From: an uncultured Paracoccaceae bacterium | GTDB taxonomy: Bacteria > Pseudomonadota > Alphaproteobacteria > Rhodobacterales > Rhodobacteraceae | DNA: 64,000 bases | Direction of reading: 5' to 3' | Assembly: GCA_947500775.1 (NCBI GenBank) | Contig: CANMTD010000002.1 | Location: 62,001-126,000 of the forward strand | Shown here: positions 18,412 to 26,825 of the stretch, piece by piece | Layout of the letters: every line of letters begins with the position of its first letter | Position numbering within the stretch: position 1 is the first letter of the stretch | Made by a program: the position numbers and the translations under genes | The notes under the pieces: generated by a model | The model's database searches: none | What the model was told of the DNA's origin: nothing | Seen by the model: only the letters and a program-made list of their open reading frames with translations

Positions 18412-20454
18412 TCAAGGCGATCTGCGTCGTTTGCGGCGGGCCCGGTCCGAGGTGCCGGCGGCGTTGAAGCTGACGTCGGGCAGGGTTACGATTTTTGCCA
18501 GCTCCGGGAAGGGATCGCTGGCGTGGGGCAGCGCGTTGGCGCTGACAAAATGGTCCTGGAATTTCGGCTCCACGGCGGTTTCGATCTTGTGGATGGCGCG
18601 CACGGTCTGTTCGATTTCGGCCCGCGCGGCGAGGTTGCAAAGCGCGATGCGCGCGCCGGTGCCTGCGGCGTTCCCGGCGCTGGTGACCTTGTCCAGCGGC
18701 GCGTCGGGGATCATGCCCAGAACCATCGCGTGTTTCGGGCTGATATGGGCGCCGAAGGCCCCGGCCAGCACCACCCGGTCGACGGTATCGACGCCGCGCG
18801 CATCCATCAGCAGCCGGGCGCCCGCATAAAGCGCGGATTTGGCCAGTTGGATCGCGCGGATGTCGCCCTGGGTCACGGTGATGCGCGGGCCGCCCTCGGC
18901 ACTGCCGTCGTGGATCAGATAGGCGTGGGTGCGGCCCTGGGCTTCGCAACGCGGGGTGCCGGTCTGTTCGGCGCTACCGATCAGGCCCGAGGCATCGACC
19001 AGCCCGGCCATGCGCATTTCGGCCACCGCCTCGATGATGCCCGAGCCGCAGATGCCGGTGACGCCGGTTTGGGCCACGGCTTCGGCAAAACCGGGATCGT
19101 CGGACCACAGGTCGCTGCCGATGACGCGAAAGCGGGGGTCCTTGGTGGTGGGGTCGATTTCCAGCCGTTCGATGGCGCCGGGGGCGGCGCGCTGGCCCGA
19201 GCTGATCTGCGCGCCTTCGAACGCGGGGCCGGTGGGCGAGGAGCAGGCCAGCACCCTTGTCTTATCGCCCAGCAGGATTTCGGCGTTGGTGCCGACGTCA
19301 ACAATAAGCGCCAGATCGTCAGATTTGTTGGGTTCTTCGGACAATGCCACGGCGGCGGCATCGGCGCCCACATGTCCGGCGATGCAGGGCAGGATGTATA
19401 TCCGCGCGGCCGGGTTCATCCGGCTGAGGTCCAGATCGCCCGCGTCCAGCGACAGCGCGCCGGAGGTGGCCAGCGCAAAGGGTGCCTGACCCAGTTCCAC
19501 CGGATCGATGCCCAGCAACAGATGGTGCATCACCGGGTTGCAGACAAAGACCGCCTCGACAATGGCGTGGCGTTCGATCCCGGCATCCTGCGCGATCGCG
19601 TCTGTCAGATCGTTCAGCGCCGCGCGCACCGCATCGGTCATTTCGCGGTCGCCGCCGGGGTTCATCATCACATAGGACACGCGGCTCATCAGATCTTCGC
19701 CAAAGCGGATCTGCGGGTTCATGATGCCAGACGAGGCCAGAACCGCGCCGGTGACCAGATCGCACAGATGGGCGGCGATGGTGGTCGAGCCCAGATCGAT
19801 CGCCAGCCCGTAAAGCCCGCCTTCGTAATAGCCCGGCCAGATGTCCAGCAGGCGCGGCGCGCTGTCGTGATGGCCCTTGTGCACGGCGACGGTCACGCGC
19901 CAGCCGCCCTTGCGCAGTGCCGGTTGCAGGCGTTGCAGCACGGGCAGGGGGGCGGTCAGCCCGTCGATCTGCCACTGTTCGGACAGGGCCGCCGACAGCC
20001 GTTCGAAATCGCCCGAGGGTTCGTGCATGTCGGGTTCCTGCACCTCGACGAAATACAGCCGCGTGGCCGGGTCCATGGTGATCGTGCGGGCGGTGGCGGC
20101 CTTGCGCACCACCTGTTTGTGGACCTGGCTTTCGGCGGGCACGTCGATCACCACATCACCCTGCACCGTGGCCTGACAGCCCAGCCGCCGTCCCGGTTTC
20201 AGCCCGCGTTTTTCGTCATAGCGCTGTTCGACGGCGTTGAAGGGGCTCAGCGCATCCTCGGCCACGGTGACCCCGTGTTTGGAAAATTCGCCATAGGCCG
20301 GCTGGACCTGACATTTCGAACAGATGCCACGACCGCCGCAGACGGAATCCAGATCGACCCCCAATTGCCGGGCGGCGGTCAGCACCGGCGTGCCGACGGC
20401 AAAGCGGCCGCGTTTGCCCGAGGGGGTGAAGATCACCAAAGCGTCTTGTGTCAT
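18412..20454 (-). CDS. Corrinoid-protein reductive activator (RACo/RamA-like, 2Fe-2S plus ASKHA domain)
   Basis: ATP-dependent activator that re-reduces inactive Co(II) corrinoid proteins so methyl transfer can resume. The N-terminal ferredoxin domain has Cys39, Cys45 and Cys48 (SVCGGRGICSKC) and Cys93, a plant-type [2Fe-2S] pattern. A linker domain follows. The ASKHA ATPase-fold region (formerly DUF4445) begins at LAIDLGSTTIAAH near residue 222, with VDVGTNAEI near 390. It lies downstream of a methyltetrahydrofolate methyltransferase and a methylenetetrahydrofolate reductase on the same strand, which supports a corrinoid-dependent demethylation role. The basic C-terminus RARRKRRRSP is unusual. 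An alternative start at 20478 adds eight residues. Confidence 0.87.
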   Translation of the reverse strand: MTQDALVIFTPSGKRGRFAVGTPVLTAARQLGVDLDSVCGGRGICSKCQVQPAYGEFSKHGVTVAEDALSPFNAVEQRYDEKRGLKPGRRLGCQATVQGDVVIDVPAESQVHKQVVRKAATARTITMDPATRLYFVEVQEPDMHEPSGDFERLSAALSEQWQIDGLTAPLPVLQRLQPALRKGGWRVTVAVHKGHHDSAPRLLDIWPGYYEGGLYGLAIDLGSTTIAAHLCDLVTGAVLASSGIMNPQIRFGEDLMSRVSYVMMNPGGDREMTDAVRAALNDLTDAIAQDAGIERHAIVEAVFVCNPVMHHLLLGIDPVELGQAPFALATSGALSLDAGDLDLSRMNPAARIYILPCIAGHVGADAAAVALSEEPNKSDDLALIVDVGTNAEILLGDKTRVLACSSPTGPAFEGAQISSGQRAAPGAIERLEIDPTTKDPRFRVIGSDLWSDDPGFAEAVAQTGVTGICGSGIIEAVAEMRMAGLVDASGLIGSAEQTGTPRCEAQGRTHAYLIHDGSAEGGPRITVTQGDIRAIQLAKSALYAGARLLMDARGVDTVDRVVLAGAFGAHISPKHAMVLGMIPDAPLDKVTSAGNAAGTGARIALCNLAARAEIEQTVRAIHKIETAVEPKFQDHFVSANALPHASDPFPELAKIVTLPDVSFNAAGTSDRARRKRRRSP

Positions 20455-20561
20455 GGTGCGGTGGGTCCTGTCTTGCATGTTGCCGCGACATTAGACGTTT
20501 TACCGGCAGGGGAAAGTCGAAGCGCGTCGAATCTTGGGCGTTCCGCGGCAGCGGGTGGCAA

Positions 20562-21245
20562 TTATTGCCACGGCGCCCTGCCCAAAAGCCAGACGATCAT
20601 CGGCACCGGCAGAACCGCCAGCGCGATGGTCAGAACCCCCGCCAAAGGTCCGAAAAGGCGGCTGAGGCCCATGATCAGACACACCCCGCCGCCGCCGCCA
20701 ATCATGCCGCTGCCCGGCAGGTTCAACAACAGCGCCGCCGCGACATAGCGATAGCGGATCATCCAGTCGCCCAGCCTGCCGGGCAGGCGGTGGCGCAACG
20801 CTGTCAGTCGCTGAGGGCGGGACAGGGGGGCAAACCCGGCGATCAGGGCCTCGGCCCGGCGCAGGCGCAGGGCGGCAAACCCCTTGATCAGCCATTGATC
20901 GGACAGGCGACTGCCCGTCAAAAAGGCCAAGGACAGCCCCGCCACGGTCGCGACATAAACCGCGGGCGCGACGTCCGCCCCGCGCATCATCATCAGGGCG
21001 ACGCCGACCTCGATCCCCGGCACGAAGGGGACCGCGATCATCAGCGCATAAAGGATCAGTGTGCCGATCATGATGGCGGCCATGACCGCGTCGCTGCGAT
21101 CCGGGCTGACCCGGACCTCAACCCAATGGGCGATCAGATCCATCAGCCAATGCGCGGCAAAGGCGAAGGCAAGGATGCTTAGCAGGACAAGGCCCAGCCT
21201 GATCAGGCCCCCCGCACGCGGCGCTGGTGTGTTTTGACCGGTCAT
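20562..21245 (-). CDS. Multi-pass inner-membrane protein of unknown function
   Basis: Predicted membrane protein of 227 residues with about five hydrophobic helices: near residues 13-33, 50-72, 80-105, 165-185 and 195-218. Notable blocks are VPFVPGIEVGVALMMM, LTGSRLSDQWLIKG and LNLPGSGMIGGGGGVCL. The first and last resemble the re-entrant loop segments of DedA/VTT-type proteins, but the match is too weak for a call. GGAGG precedes the ATG at 21245; an upstream ATG at 21290 is possible. It sits between the corrinoid activator and a lipoprotein gene and is read in the same direction. Confidence 0.65.
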   Translation of the reverse strand: MTGQNTPAPRAGGLIRLGLVLLSILAFAFAAHWLMDLIAHWVEVRVSPDRSDAVMAAIMIGTLILYALMIAVPFVPGIEVGVALMMMRGADVAPAVYVATVAGLSLAFLTGSRLSDQWLIKGFAALRLRRAEALIAGFAPLSRPQRLTALRHRLPGRLGDWMIRYRYVAAALLLNLPGSGMIGGGGGVCLIMGLSRLFGPLAGVLTIALAVLPVPMIVWLLGRAPWQ

Positions 21246-21480
21246 CGACCCTCCGGGCAGCATCATCCGCCTGGCAATGGTTGGCGTCAATCATTGGCGG
21301 GGCGGGCGTTCACGTATCACGGGCCGTCGCCAGAGAACCTGCCACATTGGCGCGGTCGGTCTCGCCGTTCAGGCGGTCATCGAATGTGCGACTGGTATGG
21401 CCAGACTGCGCGGCAGAGGTTTCATTGGACGTTCGTGATTTCCCGTCAGTGTTGTCGGGGACATGCTGGCTGTCCAATCA

Positions 21481-21510
21481 CGCCCCATCACCCAAAGGTG
21501 AAGTGGGGCG
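21481..21510. terminator. Stem-loop downstream of the lipoprotein gene
   Basis: CGCCCCA (21481-21487) pairs with TGGGGCG (21504-21510), and TCACC pairs with GGTGA inside it, leaving a CAAA loop and a two-base bulge. It lies 25 bases past the stop of the minus-strand lipoprotein gene. No T-run follows on the minus strand, so it may be a transcript-end stabiliser and not a true rho-independent terminator. Confidence 0.5.
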
Positions 21511-21534
21511 TTTGGTTCAATCTGTTCGCCAAGC

Positions 21535-22155
21535 TTACCGCCCAGAGCGTTTGAACGTTCTGCGCACATCCGGCCCGGCGCCCAACCAGCCGGAGACGAC
21601 ATTGGCGACATGGGCCACAATGCGCACACGCTGGGTTTCGCCGCGGGATTCAGCCAAAAGCGCATCTGTCCCGGAATAGGCGATCAGATCTGCGATGATC
21701 GGATCGGCGGGCGTCAGCGCGTCACCGGTGCGCACATCGAAAACCTGCGCCGTGAACGAAATGTTGTGAATGCCGGTGTTTTCAAGCGTGTAGCGTGTTT
21801 TTTCGGTAATCGCGTGAAAGTTAGAGACAACAATCTCCAGGCGCACCGGCTGGCGGCCTTTCAGCCGGGAAGCGCCTTCTTTGGCGGCGTCTGTTATGAT
21901 GGCATCCACCTGCGCATACCGGTCGCCAATGGGCTCGCCCCGCCACACAATGTCAGCGCTTGGGGCATAGGCATTTGCCTCGGATACGGACAGAGTTTTC
22001 GGGACGGTCACTTCGACCTGCGATACACGCCAGTTTTTCGAAACGGCGGGATCGATGGTATCGGCATAGCTGGTTTCCCAAATGCCTTGTCCACAGCCTG
22101 CCAAGGCCATCATGCCCGTGAAGGATATTGCGCAAAACAATCGGCGGGTCTGCAT
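21535..22155 (-). CDS. Predicted lipoprotein of unknown function
   Basis: Exported lipoprotein of 206 residues. The signal peptide MQTRRLFCAISFTGMMALAGCG ends in the lipobox ALAGC, with Cys at about residue 21. The mature part is a mixed alpha/beta domain with no cysteine: WRVSQVEVTVPKTLSVSEAN, VDAIITDAAKEGASRL, then RLEIVVSNFHA and ISFTAQVFDVRTGDAL. It may belong to the Rhodobacterales lipoprotein group DUF6778, from memory only. GGAGACGACAGA before the ATG at 22155 decides the start over an upstream ATG. It has its own promoter, so it is probably not part of the methyltransferase operon. Confidence 0.75.
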   Translation of the reverse strand: MQTRRLFCAISFTGMMALAGCGQGIWETSYADTIDPAVSKNWRVSQVEVTVPKTLSVSEANAYAPSADIVWRGEPIGDRYAQVDAIITDAAKEGASRLKGRQPVRLEIVVSNFHAITEKTRYTLENTGIHNISFTAQVFDVRTGDALTPADPIIADLIAYSGTDALLAESRGETQRVRIVAHVANVVSGWLGAGPDVRRTFKRSGR

Positions 22156-22192
22156 TCTGTCGTCTCCTGCACTCGTCACTTACTTATAGACT

Positions 22193-22221
22193 ATAATAGA
22201 GTCGCGGTGCTAGCACGCCAA
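22193..22221 (-). promoter_or_regulatory. Promoter of the lipoprotein gene
   Basis: On the minus strand TTGGCG (22221-22216) and TATTAT (22198-22193) are spaced by 17 bp, 38 bases before the ATG at 22155. A long inverted repeat abuts the -35 box, so the promoter may be regulated. Confidence 0.55.
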
Positions 22222-22250
22222 CATATCCAAGGCAATTGCCCCGGATATGT
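22221..22250. repeat. 30-bp inverted repeat next to the lipoprotein promoter
   Basis: ACATATCC (22221-22228) is matched by GGATATGT (22243-22250), and the centre GGCAATTGCC (22231-22240) is itself a perfect palindrome. It lies between the end of the methyltetrahydrofolate methyltransferase gene and the next promoter, overlapping the -35 edge. It could be an operator or a hairpin at the end of the upstream transcript. Confidence 0.5.
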
Positions 22251-22286
22251 GAGAGTACACTATTTTTTGAGTGCCTTTGTCGGGTC

Positions 22287-23246
22287 TTAGGCCCGGCGAC
22301 GACGGCGCCCCCCCCGGCCGGAACCGGCCTCGGCCGATGCTTTGGAGGCTTCGGCGAAAGAAGCGCCTTCTTTCACGGCGTCCAGAACGCGGGCGAATTT
22401 GATCCATTCGGTGCCGTTGGCATCGTGGTTCATCAGGAAGTTTGCGGCGCGGATCGCCTCCATTTCCACGGGGCGGACCGGGTTCATGATCGCCGAGGTC
22501 ATGCCCGCGCCGATCGCCATCGGCAGGAAGGCCGCGTTGATACCGTGGCGGTTGGGCAGGCCAAAGCTGATGTTCGAGGCGCCGCAGGTGGTGTTGACGC
22601 CCAGTTCATCGCGCAGCTTGCGCACCAGCGTGAACACCTGCTGCCCGGCGGTGGCCATCGCCCCCACCGGCATGACCAGCGGATCGACCACGATGTCATG
22701 GGCGGGAATGCCGTAGTCGGCGGCGCGTTCGACGATCTTCTTGGCAACCGCAAAGCGCACTTCGGGATCTTCGGAAATGCCGGTGTCGTCATTGCTGATC
22801 GCCACCACGGGCACGTTGTATTTCTTGACCAGCGGCAGCACCAGTTCCAGACGATCCTCTTCGCCGGTGACCGAATTCAGCAGCGGGCGGCCTTCGGCGG
22901 TTTCCAGCCCGGCCTCAAGCGCGCCGGGAACCGAACTGTCGATGCACAGCGGGATATCGACCAGCGCCTGCACCATTTCGATCACCTTGCGCATCAAGGG
23001 CGGTTCGGTCTCGTTGGGGTTGGGGTTGGAGTTGTAGACAACGCCCGCGTTGATATCCAACACCATGGCGCCGCAGGCCACCTGTTCCAGCGCGTCCCGT
23101 TCCACGGTGCTGAAATCGCCCGCTTCCAGTTCGGCGGCCAGCTTTTTGCGGCCGGTGGGGTTGATGCGTTCGCCGATGACGCAGAATGGTTCGTCAAACC
23201 CGATGGTGACGGTCTTGGTCTTCGACTCGATAACGGTGCGGGTCAT
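22287..23246 (-). CDS. Methyltetrahydrofolate:corrinoid methyltransferase (pterin-binding family)
   Basis: Moves the methyl group between a corrinoid protein and tetrahydrofolate. The TIM-barrel pterin-binding fold shows FCVIGERINPTGRKK near residue 21, MVLDINAGVVYNSNPNPNET near 61, PLCIDSS near 98 and the DPLVMPVG block near 175. This set is that of MeTr/AcsE-type enzymes and not of true dihydropteroate synthase. The 319 residues end in an odd Arg-rich tail (GRGGRRRRRA) coded by a GC-rich stretch. It lies nine bases after the methylenetetrahydrofolate reductase gene, so methyl-THF is probably oxidised in the next step. No corrinoid protein is encoded nearby. Confidence 0.9.
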   Translation of the reverse strand: MTRTVIESKTKTVTIGFDEPFCVIGERINPTGRKKLAAELEAGDFSTVERDALEQVACGAMVLDINAGVVYNSNPNPNETEPPLMRKVIEMVQALVDIPLCIDSSVPGALEAGLETAEGRPLLNSVTGEEDRLELVLPLVKKYNVPVVAISNDDTGISEDPEVRFAVAKKIVERAADYGIPAHDIVVDPLVMPVGAMATAGQQVFTLVRKLRDELGVNTTCGASNISFGLPNRHGINAAFLPMAIGAGMTSAIMNPVRPVEMEAIRAANFLMNHDANGTEWIKFARVLDAVKEGASFAEASKASAEAGSGRGGRRRRRA

Positions 23247-23255
23247 GGGCGTTCC

Positions 23256-24182
23256 TTAGGTTTGATTTGCGGGCACGGCCGAACGACCGCCGTGATTGAT
23301 GGCCCAAGTGGCGTTGGTCTTGATGCCGCCCAGGGGAAAGAAATGAACCCGTTCAATATTGAAATCGGGGTTGGCGGCCTTGTGCGCGGCCAGTTCGGTA
23401 ATGAATTCCGTGGGCTCGAACGGCAGCACCAGCTTGGTCACATCCTTGGCGCGTTTCTGCAGCACTTTCAGCGACGGGCCGACGCCGCAGGCGATGGCGA
23501 ATTTCACCAGCGTCTGCAGCTTGGCAGGCCCGGCCACGCCGATGTGGATCGGCAGATCAATACCCGCCTTGGTCAGCGCATCGGCCCAGGCGATCACCGG
23601 CTTTGCCTCGAACGCGAACTGCGTGGCCAGCGCCATCTGCGCGTCGCTGCGATCATTGAACGCCTGTTTCCAGCGCAGCGCGTCCATGACGTTCTTGTCC
23701 GACCCGTCGGGGTCGATATCCTTGTTGCCTTCGGGGTGGCCTGCGACATGCAGCCGGGTAAAGCCCGCCTGACCGAACAGGCCCGTTTCCAGCAGCTGCA
23801 TCGAGCTGTCGAAATCGCCATGCGGTTTGGCCACGCCACCGGCCAGCAGCAGCGCCTGTTCGACACCGGCCTCGCCCTGATAGCGGGCGATCCAGTCGGC
23901 CAGCGTCGCCTTGTCCTTGATGATGCGCGCCGGGAAATGCGGCATCACCGGGTATCCGTCTTCGGCCAGTCGGCGCGCGGTGGCCACCATGTCGTCAATC
24001 GACGTGCCTTCGATATGGGCGATATAGACGCGCGTGCCCGCGGGCAGCAGGTCGCGGAAATTTTCGACCTTTTCGGCGGTGCGCGGCATCACCTCGATCG
24101 AATAGCCGTCAAGAAAGGCCTCGACCTGTGGATTGACCGGCGTCGGCGTATCGTCGCGTTTTTTGAACTGCAGCAAAGCCAT
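23256..24182 (-). CDS. Methylenetetrahydrofolate reductase family protein
   Basis: Flavin-containing TIM-barrel enzyme interconverting 5-methyl- and 5,10-methylene-THF. It has 308 residues and starts at ATG 24182 (MALLQFKKRD), preceded by GGGAGGCCGCC. Family blocks are SIEVMPRTAEKVENF (about 30-45), VYIAHIEG, the flavin-side LLLAGGVAKPHGDF (about 135) and LHVAGHPEGN. The sequence is the divergent MTHFR type that travels with corrinoid methyltransferase genes, and not the MetF of methionine synthesis. Running in the oxidative direction, it would channel methyl groups into the C1 pool; direction is inferred from context. Confidence 0.87.
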   Translation of the reverse strand: MALLQFKKRDDTPTPVNPQVEAFLDGYSIEVMPRTAEKVENFRDLLPAGTRVYIAHIEGTSIDDMVATARRLAEDGYPVMPHFPARIIKDKATLADWIARYQGEAGVEQALLLAGGVAKPHGDFDSSMQLLETGLFGQAGFTRLHVAGHPEGNKDIDPDGSDKNVMDALRWKQAFNDRSDAQMALATQFAFEAKPVIAWADALTKAGIDLPIHIGVAGPAKLQTLVKFAIACGVGPSLKVLQKRAKDVTKLVLPFEPTEFITELAAHKAANPDFNIERVHFFPLGGIKTNATWAINHGGRSAVPANQT

Positions 24183-24208
24183 GGCGGCCTCCCATATATG
24201 TCGCGGTC

Positions 24209-24505
24209 TCAGGTCCATCCCGAATTGGCAATCAGCGCCTTCAGGCGGGCATCGTCATAGTCGGCTTCCAGCCGGGCGGCTTCGGCATCGGCCACGGCAT
24301 CGGGGTCGCCGTCGACGGCATAGGGGGCCGCCTTGCGCCATTCGGCCAGATAGGTATCGGTGTCCTTTGCGCCGATTTTCATCGCGCAGCGGTCGATCGC
24401 CTGTTCGAACCGTTCGGCAAGCTGGCGTTTCGATCCGCGCCGGCCTTTCCCCACAATGACCTGTGCCGGGATGTCGCGCCAGTAAACTATTGTCACGTCC
24501 GGCAT
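24209..24505 (-). CDS. 'Virulence factor' family small protein (PF13769-like)
   Basis: Small soluble protein of 98 residues. The start MPDVTIVYWRDIPAQVIVGK, then GRRGSKRQLAERFEQAIDRCAM and the acidic tail with DADAVADAEAARLE-like composition match the family annotated as virulence factor, which in alphaproteobacteria is found beside methylenetetrahydrofolate reductase and methyltetrahydrofolate methyltransferase genes. The biochemical role is unknown; the context points to C1 or corrinoid metabolism and not to virulence. AGAGGAATCAGCC precedes the ATG at 24505. It is the first gene of the operon. Confidence 0.75.
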   Translation of the reverse strand: MPDVTIVYWRDIPAQVIVGKGRRGSKRQLAERFEQAIDRCAMKIGAKDTDTYLAEWRKAAPYAVDGDPDAVADAEAARLEADYDDARLKALIANSGWT

Positions 24506-24535
24506 GGCTGATTCCTCTTGCTCACTGATCCCTCT

Positions 24536-24598
24536 CTACTGCAGTCGCAGACCGCTTCGGCGTCGGTTTTCGACAGATGCGGCGCGTTGTGCGACCAT
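24536..24598 (-). CDS. Possible 20-residue upstream ORF
   Basis: A short ORF on the leader of the one-carbon operon reads MVAQRAASVENRRRSGLRLQ and is preceded by AGGAAGA four bases before its ATG at 24598. It ends 31 bases before the next gene. It is Arg-rich and not recognised. Translation is possible because of the ribosome site, but chance is a fair alternative at this length. Confidence 0.3.
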   Translation of the reverse strand: MVAQRAASVENRRRSGLRLQ

Positions 24599-24797
24599 TT
24601 CTTCCTATGCGGTTGCCGCCGGGCAGGCCACAGGGGCGGGGCTGAAAAGTTTTCATATAGGTTATGAGCGGGACCTGACCCCGCGGTCAGATGCGCGCGC
24701 GGGCAGGGCGCGGCACCCGATCGCGAAACTTGCGCCTTGCTAGGCGGGCACTTGGCGCCTATCTTGGGGATAAGTTGAAATAGGAGGGCGTGACGTC

Positions 24798-25910
24798 ATG
24801 GCGCCCAAGCGTCCCAAAGGTGCGGGCGCGTTCCCCAAAGCGGTTGTGACCCCCGCGCCAGACAGACCCGATTCCGCACAGCTTTATGCCGCGCTGGATC
24901 TGGGAACAAACAGTTGTCGCATGTTGATTGCCCAGCCGAAGGGCAGTCAGTTTCATGTCGTAGACAGCTTTTCGAAATCGGTACAGTTGGGTTCGGGGCT
25001 GGAAGCGTCGGGCCGGATGAGCCGTGCCTCGATCGCACGCACGGTTCAGGCCCTGCGGATCTGCCGCAGCAAGCTGGAAAAACACGCGGTCGGCCGGATG
25101 CGTCTGGTCGCGACCGAAGCCTGCCGCCGGGCCGAAAACGGCCCCGATTTCATCCGCCGGGTGCGCCACGACGCGGGCCTGGAGCTTGAGATCATCGAGC
25201 CCGAGGAAGAGGCGCGTCTGGCGGTCGTATCCTGCGCGCCGCTGGTGTCGACCAACACCGAACAATTGCTGGTGGTGGACATCGGCGGGGGATCGACCGA
25301 ACTGGTGTGGATCGACCTGTGTTCGGTGCCCCGCGCCGAACGCCCCCGCGCGATCATGCGGCTGCATGCCGGGTTTCATAACACCGACAGCCCGTTTCCA
25401 ACGGCCAAGGTCGTGGACTGGATTTCGGTGCCATTGGGGGTGGCGACGTTGAAGGATCAATTCGACGATGTCGAAGACGACGGCGCGCGCTTTGCCCTGA
25501 TGAGCTGGTTCTTTGAGGAAAACCTGTCAGAGTTTTCGCCCTATGCCTCGGAACAGGCGCGCGACGGGTTTCAGATCATCGGCACCAGCGGCACGGTCAC
25601 CACGGTGGCGGCCAGCCATCTGGGGCTGAAACGCTATGACCGGAACAAGGTCGACGGGCTGCGCATGACCTCGGACCAGATCGACGCGGTGATCCGCAAC
25701 TATCTGACGCTGGGGCCCGCCGGGCGCCGGGCCGATCCGCGCATCGGCCGCGACCGGCATGCGCTGATCATGTCGGGCGCCGCGATCCTGCAGGCCTTGA
25801 TGCGGATCTGGCCGACGGACCGCCTGTCGGTGGCCGACCGGGGCCTGCGCGAAGGGCTGCTTTATGCGCAGATGAGCGCGGATGGCGTATTGGAAGACGG
25901 GCCGTTCTAG
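24798..25910 (+). CDS. Ppx/GppA family phosphatase
   Basis: Exopolyphosphatase or pppGpp phosphohydrolase with the ASKHA ATPase fold. Phosphate-binding motif 1 is LYAALDLGTNSCRMLIA near residue 29 and the second is VVDIGGGSTELVW near 157. The catalytic-side Glu lies in RLVATEACRRAENG near 100. The C-terminal part is short (370 residues in all), so the HD-like domain of long Ppx proteins is missing. Polyphosphate or pppGpp specificity cannot be read from the sequence. AGGAGG at 24783-24788 lies nine bases before the ATG. rlmE follows about 100 bases later. Confidence 0.88.
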   Translation: MAPKRPKGAGAFPKAVVTPAPDRPDSAQLYAALDLGTNSCRMLIAQPKGSQFHVVDSFSKSVQLGSGLEASGRMSRASIARTVQALRICRSKLEKHAVGRMRLVATEACRRAENGPDFIRRVRHDAGLELEIIEPEEEARLAVVSCAPLVSTNTEQLLVVDIGGGSTELVWIDLCSVPRAERPRAIMRLHAGFHNTDSPFPTAKVVDWISVPLGVATLKDQFDDVEDDGARFALMSWFFEENLSEFSPYASEQARDGFQIIGTSGTVTTVAASHLGLKRYDRNKVDGLRMTSDQIDAVIRNYLTLGPAGRRADPRIGRDRHALIMSGAAILQALMRIWPTDRLSVADRGLREGLLYAQMSADGVLEDGPF

Positions 25911-26013
25911 GCGCGCCCTTGCCGCCGCCGCCGGATTAGGGCATGGGGCGGGATTGGAATTTTGGAAACATGGGCTAGCCTGCCGGTCGGGACGGCACCT
26001 TGGGTGAAAGACG

Positions 26014-26736
26014 ATGGTTGAAAAAAAGACAAGCGGACGGGGTCAACGTGATCTGCGCGTGAAAGTCAAAAGCGCGCGGGGGCGCAAGCTGTCGTCGACG
26101 CTGTGGCTGGAACGGCAGTTGAACGATCCTTACGTCAAACGCGCGCAGGCCGAAGGCTATCGCGGGCGCGCGGCGTTCAAGATACTGGAGCTGGACGACA
26201 AATACCGGTTTCTCGTGCCCGGCGCGCGGGTGGTCGATCTGGGCTGTGCGCCCGGTGGCTGGTGTCAGATCGCCGTCAAGCGTGTGAACGCGCTGGGCGA
26301 CAAGAAGGGCAAGGCCGTCGGCCGGGTTCTGGGGGTCGACCTGCAGGAAATCGATCCGATCGCCGGGGCCGAAACCCATCAGCTGGACTTCATGGAAGAC
26401 GACGCCGACGAAAAGGTGAAGGAATGGCTGGGCGGTCCGGCGGATGTGGTGATGTCGGATATGGCGGCGGCCTCGTCCGGCCACAAACAGACCGACCATT
26501 TGCGGATCATCGCCCTGTGCGAAGCCGCGGCCTATTTCGCCTTCGATGTGCTGGACGACGGCGGGACGTTTGTCGCCAAGGTTCTGGCCGGGGGCGCCGA
26601 GGGCGAGTTGCAGAAGCTGCTGAAACAGCGGTTCACCAAGGTGGCGAACGTCAAACCGCCCGCCAGCCGGTCCAACAGTTCCGAGAAATTCGTGGTCGCG
26701 ACCGGGTTCCGCGCGACACCAGAAGGCAACAGTTAG
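26014..26736 (+). CDS. rlmE: 23S rRNA (uridine-2'-O-)-methyltransferase RlmE (RrmJ/FtsJ)
   Basis: Methylates the 2'-OH of U2552 in the A loop of 23S rRNA. The SAM site is [16 protein letters not shown] near residue 70. The K-D-K-E catalytic set is represented by Lys near [10 protein letters not shown] (about 55), [11 protein letters not shown] (Asp about 150), TFVAKVL (about 190) and the Glu in SSEKFVVA near the end. An N-terminal extension of about 25 basic residues is usual in alphaproteobacteria. The length of 240 residues fits. No clear ribosome site precedes the ATG at 26014. Confidence 0.94.
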   Translation: MVEKKTSGRGQRDLRVKVKSARGRKLSSTLWLERQLNDPYVKRAQAEGYRGRAAFKILELDDKYRFLVPGARVVDLGCAPGGWCQIAVKRVNALGDKKGKAVGRVLGVDLQEIDPIAGAETHQLDFMEDDADEKVKEWLGGPADVVMSDMAAASSGHKQTDHLRIIALCEAAAYFAFDVLDDGGTFVAKVLAGGAEGELQKLLKQRFTKVANVKPPASRSNSSEKFVVATGFRATPEGNS

Positions 26737-26825
26737 TTTCCGGACAGGCGCTTATTCCACCCTTTAAAATGACGTAAGGTCAGCCGTTAGTGGCGTGATG
26801 GCCGGGGGCCGAGTTGGGTGAACTG

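Noticed and set aside
18403-20748. Long plus-strand open frame over the corrinoid activator gene
   Set aside because: Gly/Arg/His-rich antisense artefact without domains.
22236-24260. 674-codon plus-strand open frame over the one-carbon genes
   Set aside because: Antisense of three well-recognised minus-strand genes.
24506-24797. Cobalamin riboswitch ahead of the one-carbon operon
   Set aside because: Looked for because of the corrinoid context; no B12-box or matching core was found on the minus strand.
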